Positions 1-8,737 of a stretch of 38,056 bases of DNA are shown here, piece after piece (position 1 is the stretch's first letter; each line of letters starts with the position of its first letter). The translations under genes were made by a program, and so were the position numbers. The DNA lies in assembly GCA_963783945.1 (NCBI GenBank), contig CAWAPS010000009.1, positions 1-38,056 on the forward strand, written 5' to 3'. This stretch comes from CAWAPS01 sp963783945 (GTDB lineage: Bacteria > Actinomycetota > Acidimicrobiia > Acidimicrobiales > Palsa-688). The notes under the pieces were generated by a model, which was not told where the DNA came from, did not search any database, and saw nothing but the letters and a program-made list of their open reading frames with translations.

Positions 1-331
1 GTCGGAGGGCGTCGGTCCGGGCCGATGTTCCGTGCGGCGCGCCGGTGCGTTATCGGGCGATTTGACCGCACGGCGTCGCCGGTTGTCGGGGAGGCGAGCT
101 GGGTCGGATGACGCCTCGAAGGGTGTTGCTGCGTTCGGCTCCGAGAGGGACGTCAGATGGATCTCCGAATGTGTGGAGGAGCTGACGGGTAGCAGCGCAC
201 GTTTCTGGAGGGTCGAGGACTCCCACGTGACCGGCGGTACGGACGGTCGGCCATACTGGCACACATTCGCGGATGGGTTCGTCAAGCGAATCCGGCTGCC
301 ACAACCACGCCCGGACGGAAGGACGGCATGA
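1..331 (+). CDS. 3' end of an unidentified gene, cut by the window edge
   Basis: The frame read from base 2 is open from the left edge to a stop at 329-331, so this is probably the C-terminal ~109 residues of a longer protein. A GTG at 32 could start a 99-residue version, but no ribosome binding site marks it. The first half is arginine-rich and not informative. The last half (WISECVEELTG, FWRVEDSH, GRPYWHTFADGFVKRI) looks like a folded domain, but I do not recognise the family. Its stop overlaps the ATG of the next gene at 328 (ATGA), so the two are probably one operon and translationally coupled. Confidence 0.45.
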   Translation, partial: SEGVGPGRCSVRRAGALSGDLTARRRRLSGRRAGSDDASKGVAAFGSERDVRWISECVEELTGSSARFWRVEDSHVTGGTDGRPYWHTFADGFVKRIRLPQPRPDGRTA

Positions 332-2410
332 CCGGGGGTGATGAGCGCCTACTCTTTGATGGCGTGGCTGACCCGACGTTAGCGTCTACGTGGCTGAGAG
401 TGACCGAGCGTCCGATTGACGACGACTTGTTGCAGTGGCCCCCAGATGTGTTTGCGCTGACCGATGTCCTTCTGGAACGGGCGGAGGGGTTCCGGTTCGC
501 GTTGTCCCCGCCAGCCGGTGCAGTCTGGCCGCCGGACCGCTTCGCGGACTGGGACGAGGCGGTCGGGGAAGCGGCGCAGCAGTGGAGCCGCGTCGCTGAG
601 GATCGCCATGACCCCCTTCCGGAGCTAGTCGTCGAGGAGTGGAGCGTCATTCGCGATGCGAGCGACACGCCACTCGAGCAGGTTGCTGACGGCGGGCAAT
701 GGCGGGTATGCGAGGCGCTGTTGACGCTTCATGCGATCGCCGATGAGGCGTGTGCGGGCTTGTTCGTCGCGCTGGATCGCTCCGACGGGCAGGGGTGCAG
801 ATACCGAGCTCGTGGCCCGAGGTGTTAGCGAGAACGGGGTCGCTGGCGGGAAATCGCCCCGAGCTGCTGCGGGTGCTGCCCAAGATCCGAACGCCACCGA
901 CGGGAAGGGCGTCGTTCTCACGCTACGCCTGCGTCCTCGGCGCAGGGGTCGCGACCCGTTGGCACAAGGTGCCGGTTCGTCATCCCGGAACCGACCCGCA
1001 AGCCAGCGCGTCGAGATGCTGCTGTTGCCATGGCCGCTGAGGGTTAGGTCATCCGACTTCCGTGTTGTGCCGGGCTCGGTCCAGAGGCTCCCGAAGGAAC
1101 CTTTCGGGTTTTTTGAATTCGTACCTGGGGACGGGCTTGATCTCGATGTTGTCGACCGGGTGCTTCTTGCTGCGCTCGACGAAGTCGAGAGTATTGATGT
1201 CGTGGTGTTCCCCGAGGAGGCGCTTGAGGAAAGGGAGATCGTCCCGCTTGAGACCCTGTTGAGCCACCACGGGGTGACCTATCTTCAAGCAGGCGTCCGT
1301 GGGCGCCCCGCGAACCCAGGGGGTCTTGGCAGCAACTGGGTGCATATTGGGGTCAACCCAAGACTTCAAAAAGGTGGGGCGATGCCAAGTTCATCCGGCG
1401 GTCCGTGGTTTCACATTCGGCAAGACAAACACCATCGATGGTCGCTTGATGAGGCACAGATCTATCAATACAACCTGGGGGGCGCCCTACATCCTCAGAT
1501 TCGATGGTGGGAGGCAATGGATATCCCCCGACGGTCGATCCAGTTCGTCCAGGTTGGCGAGGAGGTCACGATTGTCTCGCCGGTGTGCGAGGATCTTGCG
1601 CAAGACGACGTGGCAACGGTCATCCGATCCGTCGGCCCGACCATCGTTGTATCCGTACTCCTCGACGGGCCACAACTTGGCTCCCGATGGGGGGCACGAT
1701 ACGCGAGCGTGCTGGCCGATGACCCGGGCTCGGGGGTCCTGACCCTGACTTCTTGTGGCATGGCGCAGCGATCTCGGTCCGCCAGACACGATCCGTCGCG
1801 GATCATCGCGCTGTGGAAGGACTCCGCCAGCGGAACCCGCGAGATTTCGCTGGATCCAGGCGCTCACGGCGTGATACTGACGTTATGCGGAGACCGTACC
1901 ACCCGCCGTAGTGCCGACGGCCGCTGGCCCGTCCGCACCGGGACCCACTACTACCAAGTCGCCATCAACCAGATCACCGCATCGGAGGTAGGGTCCGGGT
2001 TACCCAGCATGTCCTCTGCAACCCCAGGCCCGTTGGTACTGGAGGTCGAGGATCTCACGATCCTCACTGGGTGGGCAGAAGGGGTTGCCGAAGCGCTCGC
2101 CCACGCGCCGGCACGTACCGGTGGCTTGGTCGCCGACGCCCAAGCCGGCGCGTCATGGCGGACCGCTTTCGGGATCACAGAACCATCCCCCCGACTAAGT
2201 GAGGCGATCGAATCGATCAGAGAAGCACTCGCGGCGGCCACCCCCATCGGCGGCACCCCGTCGTTCGACGCCCTACTTAATCGCGTCCGCGAAGATCGCG
2301 CCGACGAACCAGCCCTCACTGAGCTGGTTCGCCGGGTGCTGCAATCAACGCTCGAACAATTGCGCACTCGACAAGCAACTGAAGGCGACGGCCGGTCTCA
2401 CCGGCAATAG
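328..2410 (+). pseudogene. Nitrilase-fold (carbon-nitrogen hydrolase) protein, split over three frames
   Basis: One protein of about 690 residues can be read if two frameshifts are allowed. It runs in frame 1 from ATG 328 to about 820, in frame 0 from about 820 to 1005 (reading LARTGSLAG and SFSRYACVLGAG), and in frame 2 from about 1008 to the stop at 2408-2410 (starting VEMLLLPWPLRV). The frame-2 part holds a nitrilase-like domain with all three family catalytic positions: Glu in VVVFPEEA (near 1215), Lys in RQDKHHRW (near 1428) and Cys in VSPVCEDLA (near 1585). The N-terminal ~160 residues are acidic and helical, and I do not recognise them. Nitrilase-fold domains cut C-N bonds in small amides, and some occur in reverse-transcriptase defence proteins; no reverse transcriptase is visible here. 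The reading frame from 731 to 1008 in the long frame-2 ORF is probably not translated. The frameshifts may be sequencing errors. Confidence 0.7.
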
Positions 2411-2652
2411 TCTCAACAACATCTAAGTGCTGGCGTCTCTCACTCGCAGCCTCCAAGGCGACCCCGTCGCCTTCATCCGCTCCTCAAACGGAATACCTCC
2501 TTCTGGCCGGGGAGCTGCCCACGCCGTCACGCCCCGGCGGGACCCCCGACTCGGTTCGCGGTTGCGCGAATCAGCATCTTGAAGGGCCCTTAGCGACGTC
2601 GGCCGGCGCGTCATGTGGGCTCGACCGCTGTGCCCGAGAGTGAGGCTCGCGC

Positions 2653-3201
2653 ATGTCCATAGTGATCGTCACGGGGCCGCCTGGTGCGGGCAAAAGCACT
2701 GTGGCTCGCTCCCTCGCAGGCTCCTATCCCCTCGGGGTGCACCTGGTCGCCGATGACTGCTTCCACTGGATCGCTGCTGGCTACGTGCCGCCGTGGCTGC
2801 CGGATTCGGAGTCGCAGAACGCGACCGTGATGAGCGTTATCGGAACTGCATCCGCTGGGTACGCCGCGGGCGGATATGACGTCGTCGTGGATGGGATCGT
2901 GGGGCCGTGGTTCCTTGACCGTTTCCTCGACGCGGTCGGCGACGTGGTCGCCGTGAGTTTGGTCAGCTATGTGGTCCTGCGGCCGGCCAGGTCGGTCGCT
3001 CGGGCTCGGGCCATGGGGCGCATCGGAGTCGATGACTTTGTCGATACGGAACCAGTCGATGCTATGTACTCGGCCTTCGAGGATCTCGGGGAATACGAGT
3101 CCCACGTCGTCGATACCTCGGACCAAGACGCAGCCTCGGTCCTTGAGATCCAAGTGCCCCTGGCGCGTGGTGACTTCGCGCTCCGACCCACCGACCGGTG
3201 A
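2653..3201 (+). CDS. P-loop kinase-like ATP-binding protein
   Basis: This 182-residue protein has a perfect Walker A motif, GPPGAGKST, at residues 8-16. It also has a hydrophobic strand ending in DGIVGPWF (near residues 79-86) and an arginine-rich LID-like stretch (ARSVARARAMGR, near 112-123). The size and order match the AAA_33 / adenylylsulfate-kinase-like / chloramphenicol-phosphotransferase-like group of small-molecule kinases. The substrate cannot be told from sequence. It is probably soluble in the cytoplasm. It stands alone: 240 bases separate it from the gene upstream and 250 from the methyltransferase downstream. The ATG at 2653 is chosen because the P-loop follows at the usual distance; the ribosome binding site is weak (GTGAGGCT). 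The gene appears intact, unlike both neighbours. Confidence 0.75.
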   Translation: MSIVIVTGPPGAGKSTVARSLAGSYPLGVHLVADDCFHWIAAGYVPPWLPDSESQNATVMSVIGTASAGYAAGGYDVVVDGIVGPWFLDRFLDAVGDVVAVSLVSYVVLRPARSVARARAMGRIGVDDFVDTEPVDAMYSAFEDLGEYESHVVDTSDQDAASVLEIQVPLARGDFALRPTDR

Positions 3202-3450
3202 GCTCCGTCCTGTGGCCTCCGTCCGTACCGGCTTCGATGACCGAATGACTCACGTGCGCTCAGCGGATCGCCAATGGGCAGGGCGGGGAAGCCGAGCAGA
3301 ACGACGGCTCGGAGCGCAACCCGAGCGGCGTGCTGGAGGGCAGAAAGGCGTCCACAAAGTCCAGCCCGAAGATCGTCCGAGACTGTCACCAAAACGCCGG
3401 CCAGGGGCGCTGTTCAAGCGGTCCCAGCCAGACCAGGAGCGCCTGCCGCA

Positions 3451-4189
3451 ATGTCCGATCGCCATAATGGTCTGATGGAAATCGAACCTGAGTTGACCGC
3501 GATGTACTTCGACGGCTGGTACGCCGACATGGTCGGATCGGTGGCGAAAGACGAGATCCAGCAGCGGCAGCTGGGTCTGCCCCCTCTCCGAGGGCGAGAC
3601 CCTTCTCGATCTTGCTTGTGGCCGCGGCGGCTACGGTCTTGAGATCGCGACCCGAACCGGGGCCAGGCTGGTGGGTGTCGACTTTTCCGCCGAGGCGGTG
3701 CGCCAGGCCCGCGAGCACGCGCAGCGGCTCGACCGTATCGCGGATTTTCACATCGGGGACATGGCTGCGACCGGACTGGACGCCAGCTCAGTCGACGCCG
3801 TCCTGTGCGTCGATGCCATCCAGTTCGCCGAACCCCCCCACGCCGCGTACCGCGAGATGCGGCGAGTCCTCGGCCCGGGCGGCCGAGCCGTGCTGACCTC
3901 CTGGGAGCCAGTCGACCGGCTCGACGACCGGGTGCCTGGTCGCGCCAGAAACGTTGACCTCGCTGGCGACCTCACCGCCGCCGGTTTCAGCATTGTCGAG
4001 GTGCGCGAACGCCCCGCTTGGCGGGCCTCGGAGCAGGCGATGTGGGAGGAAGCCGCGGCGCTCGACCCCGGCAACGACCCTGCACTGAAATCGTTTCACG
4101 ACGAGGGCGTTCGAGTCCTCGCAAACTTCAGCCTCATGCGTCGGGTCATGGCCACCGGTACAGCATCCGTTATTGACGGATCGATCTAG
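3451..4189 (+). pseudogene. Class I SAM-dependent methyltransferase, one frameshift
   Basis: The N-terminus (MEIEPELTAMYFDGWYADM) lies in frame 1. The rest lies in frame 2 after a run of five C at 3580-3584. The repaired protein of about 245 residues has motif I at TLLDLACGRGGYG, the end of strand 2 at LVGVDFSAEAV, motif II/III at SVDAVLCVDAIQF and a post-motif at LGPGGRAVLTSW. This is the UbiE/Methyltransf_11-like order. Family members methylate small molecules with S-adenosylmethionine; the substrate is unknown. Translation may start at ATG 3451 or ATG 3475. The second reads straight into conserved-looking sequence, and neither has a strong ribosome binding site. A one-base indel in the C run is the simplest explanation, either a sequencing error or a recent mutation, since the protein on both sides is well preserved. 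Confidence 0.7.
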
Positions 4190-4745
4190 AAACCTCGAAC
4201 CCGCCAACCTTCGGTCCAGCCCACACCCGCCCCCTAATGTTCGCGCCGCCTTAGGTTCAGACTGCCTCGAAACGCGGGTCGCGGGCGCTCAGAACGACCC
4301 CGGCCGCGGCACTCGCGAGTTACGCCGAATCGGCGATCCCGAGCACTCCAGGCTGGTCTCGAGCTGGATCGGCGGCGCGCCAGAGCGCTCCGAGTGATCT
4401 GGCCGCGCGTTCGGGCGCTCAACGGTGGTGACCCCGGCAGGGCGGCCGCGCGTTCGGGCGCTCAACGGTGGTGACCCCGGCAGGGCGGCCGAGCGCAACA
4501 CCGTCGTTCCTGCCCGACTGGCGGGCTGTGCGCCACGATATTCGGGGTGTTCGTTCTGCGTGCTTTCGACCGGCGCTTGGAGGGCAGCTTTGGTCCGTTC
4601 GGATTCGAGCTCTTGAGTCACTCCGTGCGTCGGGGGCGGCTCTGAGGAGATGTTTGAGCCTGGGTGCGTCTTTGGCGGGTGCTGCTGCCGGGAGAGACGA
4701 CGCGGGCATCCCCCGGCGGTGTGGCGTCTATTGGAGCCTCCGAGG
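4190..4745. other. Gene-free stretch containing a 43-bp tandem repeat
   Basis: About 555 bases between the end of the methyltransferase and the end of the small membrane-protein gene on the other strand. Open frames here are arginine-rich shadows with no recognisable domain. The only structure I see is the 43-bp duplication at 4401-4486, described separately. Confidence 0.5.
4401..4491. repeat. 43-bp tandem direct repeat, two full copies plus a partial third
   Basis: The unit beginning GGCCGCGCGTTCGGGCGCTC and ending CCCGGCAGGGC occupies 4401-4443. It is repeated without any change at 4444-4486, followed by five more matching bases (GGCCG). The identity suggests a recent duplication. It lies outside genes. 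With no spacer between copies it is not a CRISPR. Confidence 0.9.
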
Positions 4746-5018
4746 TCAAGTGGTCGCCGACGACGAGGCGGGGCGGCGAGACGTCCTGACCAGACGGGCG
4801 CCGAGCACGGCGGCGGCCACGATGACCAGGCTGGCGATGGCGATCAGGGCGATTTGCCAGGGTGCCAGACCAGCGGCGTGGTGCACTGCGGGTGCGACGT
4901 AGACCGCCGAGGCGCCCCCCGGCGGGGTCGCTCTCATGGCAAACGCGGCAGGCGCGGCGCTGACCAAAGCGGCGGCGAGGGCGAGAAGGCTGAGCAGGGA
5001 CAGGATGATTCGGCGCAT
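4746..5018 (-). CDS. Small exported single-pass membrane protein
   Basis: A 90-residue protein with a classic signal peptide (MRRIILSLLSLLALAAALV, cleavage likely after SAAPAAFA near residue 27). A short extracellular stretch follows, then a second hydrophobic helix (IALIAIASLVIVAAAVLGA, about residues 55-73) and a positively charged tail (RLVRTSRRPASS). The expected product is a small protein anchored in the cytoplasmic membrane with a short outer segment. I do not recognise the family. The start at 5018 is preferred over an upstream start at 5072 because AGGAGG stands nine bases before this ATG and the signal peptide starts exactly here. It is divergent from the DUF4242/LAL pair, so the region 5019-5265 may hold both promoters. 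Confidence 0.7.
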   Translation of the reverse strand: MRRIILSLLSLLALAAALVSAAPAAFAMRATPPGGASAVYVAPAVHHAAGLAPWQIALIAIASLVIVAAAVLGARLVRTSRRPASSSATT

Positions 5019-5160
5019 TTTTTGGGTTCCTCCTCTTGTTGGATCGGGGTATGTCCGATCCACGGTGACCATCAGGCCACGGCTCGGAGTGAGCGGTCAT
5101 CGGCAGCGGCTGCCCATATCTGCTGTCCCGTCTGCCCACTTTGCGCTGAGGTGGGCACCT

Positions 5161-5190
5161 GGCTGCCTGATATAGGCAACGGTTGCCGAT
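5161..5190. promoter_or_regulatory. Overlapping inverted repeats upstream of the DUF4242-LAL operon
   Basis: TGCCT-GATAT-AGGCA (5164-5178) overlaps GGCAA-CGG-TTGCC (5175-5187). Both lie about 80-100 bases before the DUF4242 start, in the region shared with the divergent membrane-protein gene. Two perfect 5-bp-arm palindromes sharing bases are plausible operator or autoregulation sites for the LAL regulator. This is inference; no promoter hexamers of good quality are visible. Confidence 0.35.
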
Positions 5191-5265
5191 GCCGGCGGGT
5201 GCCTGTCTGTGGCCTTACTGGATCGCGAGGCCGCGGACCCGTGCCGGCCCCAGGAGGTAAGTCGA

Positions 5266-5544
5266 ATGGCCCGGTACCTGGTGGAGCGGACGTTCTCCGA
5301 TGGTCTGAATATCCCTGTCAACGGCGAGGGGGAGAAGGTCTGCATGGGGGTGGTGGACCGCAACGCCGAGGTGGGGGTCACGTGGGTCCACAGTTACGTC
5401 AGCGAGGACCGAACCAAGACCTTCTGCGTGTACGACGGCCCCGACCCCGAAGCGATCCGCCGGGCGGCGTCGGTCAACGGTCTGCCCGTCGATGCCATCA
5501 CCCGGGTCACCGTCCTCGACCCCTACTTCTACCAGTCGTGCTAG
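5266..5544 (+). CDS. DUF4242 / SCO4226-type nickel-binding small protein
   Basis: A 92-residue ferredoxin-fold-like protein. It starts MARYLVERTF and carries the blocks CMGVVDRNAEVGVTWVHSYV, KTFCVYDGPDPEAIRRAA and NGLPVDAITRVTVLDPYFY. This pattern is typical of DUF4242, the family of Streptomyces SCO4226, which has been described as nickel-binding. The cellular role is unknown. The ATG at 5266 is chosen because a near-perfect AGGAGGT lies six bases upstream; the frame is also open further upstream but has no such signal. The stop (TAG 5542-5544) overlaps the GTG start of the LAL regulator by seven bases, so the two proteins are probably made in a coupled way and may act together, for example as sensor partner and regulator. 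Confidence 0.85.
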   Translation: MARYLVERTFSDGLNIPVNGEGEKVCMGVVDRNAEVGVTWVHSYVSEDRTKTFCVYDGPDPEAIRRAASVNGLPVDAITRVTVLDPYFYQSC

Positions 5545-8156
5545 CGGCGACGGCGCTCGAGCCGACCCTAGACTCCACCGCAGTGGGGTTGATCGAACGC
5601 CAAGCTCAGGTGAGCGCCTTGGGGTCGTGGCTGGCGGAAGCCGCCGCCGGCCAGGGTCGTCTGGTCTTCGTGGGCGGCGAGGCCGGCGCCGGCAAGTCGG
5701 CTCTGGTGGGCGAGTTCTGCCGGTCGCTTCCATCGGAGGTTCCGCTCTACCTGGGCGCGTGCGAGCCGTTGTCGGCTCCCCGACCACTGGGTCCGCTGGC
5801 CGACATCGCGCCGAGCCTGGACGCGGAGATCGTCGAGCGGATGCGCGACGGTGACCGCAACGGTGTCTTCACCGGCTGCCTGGCCGCGTTGACGGCGGGC
5901 CCGGCGCCGAAGGTCCTGGTCATCGAGGACGCCCACTGGGCCGACGAGGCGACTCTTGATCTGCTCCAATACCTGTCGCGGCGGGTCGGCTCGACCAGCG
6001 CTCTGCTGGTCGTCACCTACCGCGACGACGTCGACCGCACGGAACCCATCTCGATCCTGCTGGGCGACCTGGCATCAGTGCCGGCCGTGCGCCGCTTGGC
6101 GGTCCCGCCCCTTTCGCCGGCGGCGGTGGCCGAGCTGACCATTGGCACCGACCTGGACCCGGTCAAGCTGCACGCCGAGTCCAACGGGAACGCCTTCTTC
6201 GTCACCGAGATCCTTCGCCAAGGTTCGCATCGGATGCCGGTCAGCGTGGCTGACTCAGTGTTGGCCCGGGTGCGACGGCTCCGGCCGACCGCCCGCCAGG
6301 CCGTCGAGGTGGCCGCGGTCGTAGGCGCCAAGCTCGAACCGGCCATCGCCCGCAGCGTCGCCGAGCTTGGCGCCAATGCGCTGGACGAATGCGTGGCCAA
6401 CGGGTTCCTACTCTCGGAAGGTCCGGTCCTGGTGTTCCGCCATGAGCTGGCCCGGCGGGCGGTACTCGACTCCATACCGCCGGGGCGGCGGTCACAGCTG
6501 CACGCCGAGGTGCTGGGACATCTGCGGGAGTTTTGTGCTGACCCGGAGTACTTGGCCCGCTTGGCCGAGCACGCGGAAGAGGCCGGTGACGCCGACGCGG
6601 TGCTCGAGTTCGCCCCGGCGGCGGGAGATACCGCCTCCCGGCTCGGCGCTCATCGAGAAGCGGCCTTTCAGTACGCCCGTGCCCTGCGCTTTGCCGGTCG
6701 GCTTAGCGCGCAGGATCAGGCCGCCTTGCTGGCGAAGCGAGCTAACGAGTGCATGCTCCTCGACCAGCGAGATGACGCCATAGCCGCCTGGCAGGAGGCG
6801 ATCGGGCTGTGGCAGCAACTCGGCGACCAGGTGCGGGCCGGAGGCAGCTGGCGACAGTTGGCTTGCCTATACGCCAACTGCGGGCGGCGGGCCGAGTCCG
6901 AACGGGCCGCCGACCGGGCCGTCGAGATTCTCGAGCCGTTGGGTCCCAGCCCTGAGCTGGCGTGGGCTTACGCCGAGCAGTGCGGTCTGAAGATGTGTGC
7001 TCAGGACCCGGCGGCATTGACCTGGGGCGAGAAAGCCCTCGCTCTGGCTCAGGAATACGGACCTGCCGATGCGATGGCGCGCGCCCTGCAGGCCACCGGC
7101 ACGTTCATGGCCAGCACTGGAAATCCGCACGGCGAAGAGATGATCCGCCGCGCCGTTGATATGTCTCTTGAGGCGGGGCTCGACGAGGAAGCCGCGATTG
7201 CCTACATCAATCTGGGCTGCGCGTTATGGGCGCGCCTCGATCTCGAAGCGGCGGCACAATGCTTCAGCGAGGGGCTGCGGTTCTGCCAGGACCGCGACGT
7301 CCACTCGTATGGCTTCGGTGCCGAGGCGAACCTGGCCGAGATGTCCTTCTGGGCCGGAGAGTGGGACCGCGCCGTGGCGCTCTGCAAGCCGGTTCTGGCC
7401 AGCAACCATGTGTCGAGGATCGCCGCCATGGTCGTGCTGGCCCGCATCCGGGCCCGGCGGCGGGATCCGGAGGTGTGGCCGCTGCTAGACGAGGCGAAAC
7501 AATTGGCCATCGCGGTCGGTGAACTGCAATACACGGCCATGGTGGCTGCCGCCCGGGCCGAAGCCCACTGGCTGAGCGGGGACAGCCATCTCGTCCCTGG
7601 CGAGGTGCAGGACCAATTCGAACTGGCTGTCGAGTTGAAGAGCTCCTGGCACATCGGTGAGCTCGGATGGTGGCTGTGGCGGGCCGGCGTGCTCGACGAC
7701 CCGCCCGAAGGGGCCATCCGTCCCTTCGCCCTGCAGATAGCGGGAAACTGGGAAGCGGCCGCCTCGGAGTGGACCGAGCACGGGTTGCCGTACGAGGCGG
7801 CGATGGCTCTGTTGGATAGCCCCGAGGTCAGTGATCTTCGGTCGGCAGTCGAAACCTTCCACCGCCTCGGAGCTGTGGCCGCTCGCGAGCTCGCCGGGCA
7901 GCGGCTGCGCCAACTCGGTGCCGTCGTGCCGAGAGGACCCCGAAAGTCGACGCGCTCCAATCCGGACGGCCTGACCTCCCGGGAGGTCGAGGTGCTCGGC
8001 ATGGTGGGGCGCGGGTTGACCGACGCGGATATCGCCAAGGTGCTCTTTATCTCCACTCGAACGGTCAACCACCACGTCTCGTCGATCCTGACCAAGCTAG
8101 GGGCAAGCTCCCGCACCGAAGCCGCGAAACGAGCCCGCATCGACAGCGAAGTCTGA
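5538..8156 (+). CDS. LAL-type LuxR-family transcriptional regulator with AAA ATPase domain
   Basis: An 872-residue regulator. The N-terminal ATPase has Walker A GEAGAGKS at residues 47-54 and Walker B VLVIEDAHWAD at 126-136. A long middle section of TPR-like helical pairs spans about residues 350-780 (for example AAFQYARALRFAGRL, AAIAYINLGCALWA). The C-terminal ~65 residues are a LuxR/GerE helix-turn-helix (LTSREVEVLGMVGRGLTDAD, ISTRTVNHHVSSILTKLG). Proteins of this architecture (MalT/LAL class) couple ATP binding and a ligand or partner to transcription activation. The frame is open for nearly 900 bases upstream, but that part has no protein-like sequence. GTG 5538, overlapping the DUF4242 stop, gives a normal LAL N-terminus; GTG 5583 is the alternative. 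The ORF is intact. Confidence 0.88.
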   Translation: MLAATALEPTLDSTAVGLIERQAQVSALGSWLAEAAAGQGRLVFVGGEAGAGKSALVGEFCRSLPSEVPLYLGACEPLSAPRPLGPLADIAPSLDAEIVERMRDGDRNGVFTGCLAALTAGPAPKVLVIEDAHWADEATLDLLQYLSRRVGSTSALLVVTYRDDVDRTEPISILLGDLASVPAVRRLAVPPLSPAAVAELTIGTDLDPVKLHAESNGNAFFVTEILRQGSHRMPVSVADSVLARVRRLRPTARQAVEVAAVVGAKLEPAIARSVAELGANALDECVANGFLLSEGPVLVFRHELARRAVLDSIPPGRRSQLHAEVLGHLREFCADPEYLARLAEHAEEAGDADAVLEFAPAAGDTASRLGAHREAAFQYARALRFAGRLSAQDQAALLAKRANECMLLDQRDDAIAAWQEAIGLWQQLGDQVRAGGSWRQLACLYANCGRRAESERAADRAVEILEPLGPSPELAWAYAEQCGLKMCAQDPAALTWGEKALALAQEYGPADAMARALQATGTFMASTGNPHGEEMIRRAVDMSLEAGLDEEAAIAYINLGCALWARLDLEAAAQCFSEGLRFCQDRDVHSYGFGAEANLAEMSFWAGEWDRAVALCKPVLASNHVSRIAAMVVLARIRARRRDPEVWPLLDEAKQLAIAVGELQYTAMVAAARAEAHWLSGDSHLVPGEVQDQFELAVELKSSWHIGELGWWLWRAGVLDDPPEGAIRPFALQIAGNWEAAASEWTEHGLPYEAAMALLDSPEVSDLRSAVETFHRLGAVAARELAGQRLRQLGAVVPRGPRKSTRSNPDGLTSREVEVLGMVGRGLTDADIAKVLFISTRTVNHHVSSILTKLGASSRTEAAKRARIDSEV

Positions 8157-8737
8157 AGGTCCTCAAAGGACAAGGCCGTCGGGCCCTATGCCCCTGTACG
8201 GCCGGTTCGCGGGCCTACATAACGGCGCCGGCGAAGGCACCCGCGCCGCGCCCATAGTCGGCGATATGTACTGTCAGCGTTTTCCACTGGAAATGTCAAG
8301 TAGAAATGGCCCCATTGTGATGGCTTGAAGTGGCCCCACTTGTGGGCGCGTCGGTATGGCTCCCGTCACCGGTGAACGCTCAGGGTGAGGGGTTGATCGG
8401 GGTTGGGTTCGGTTTTGATGGTTGGCTGATTGGCGGCTCCTCGGTTTTGTGGTGGGTCAGATGGTTCGTTGATGTTGAGGTGGAGCAGCGCCGTCGGACC
8501 CGTCGCCCTAGTGAGAAAGAGCGGCCGGATCGAACGGGCTGATATTCATGTCATCGTGACGATTGACCGTGTGCCACGCAGGCGACGGCGCGAGGACAAG
8601 GGTGGCAGCTCTACCTCTGGCTCTGGGCCGAGCCTTGGACGAACTGCCTGAACCGGCTTGCGATCTGGCGTCGGCCGAGTCGTTCCGAGAAGCCGCCCGC
8701 TTCTAGATGACCATGGGAATTGGCTGATATCAAGCCA
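8157..8737. other. Gene-free stretch after the LAL gene, with a possible IS end
   Basis: About 580 bases with no convincing gene on either strand. The first ~115 bases follow the regulator stop without a clear hairpin. 8272-8345 looks like the terminus of an IS21-type element (separate entry). The remainder is G/T-rich and its short open frames are not protein-like. Confidence 0.4.
8272..8345 (+). mobile_element. Candidate solo terminus of an IS21-family-like insertion sequence
   Basis: The stretch starts TGTCAGCG and continues through CCACTGGAAATGTCAAG. It then carries two related blocks 24 bases apart, AAATGGCCCCA (8304-8314) and GAAGTGGCCCCAC (8327-8339). A 5'-TGT end followed by spaced multiple terminal repeats is the pattern of IS21-family ends. 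No istA/istB genes follow, so if correct this is a remnant. The call comes from memory of such ends and was not searched. Confidence 0.35.

Noticed and set aside
731..1008. N-terminal part of the long frame-2 ORF before the nitrilase domain
   Set aside because: Arg/Gly-rich shadow sequence. The conserved-looking protein is read from frames 1 and 0 over the same bases.
328..2410. A complete RT-nitrilase (DRT1-like) defence protein
   Set aside because: No YxDD or other RT motif is present in any frame from 1 to 1010, so only the nitrilase part can be claimed.
4401..4491. CRISPR-like repeat
   Set aside because: The repeats touch each other with no spacers, only two copies exist, and no cas genes are in the window.
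4650..5537. Open frame extending the LAL regulator by almost 300 residues at its N-terminus
   Set aside because: The sequence is Gly/Arg/Cys-rich with no domain and overlaps the well-supported membrane-protein and DUF4242 genes. The normal LAL N-terminus starts at 5538.
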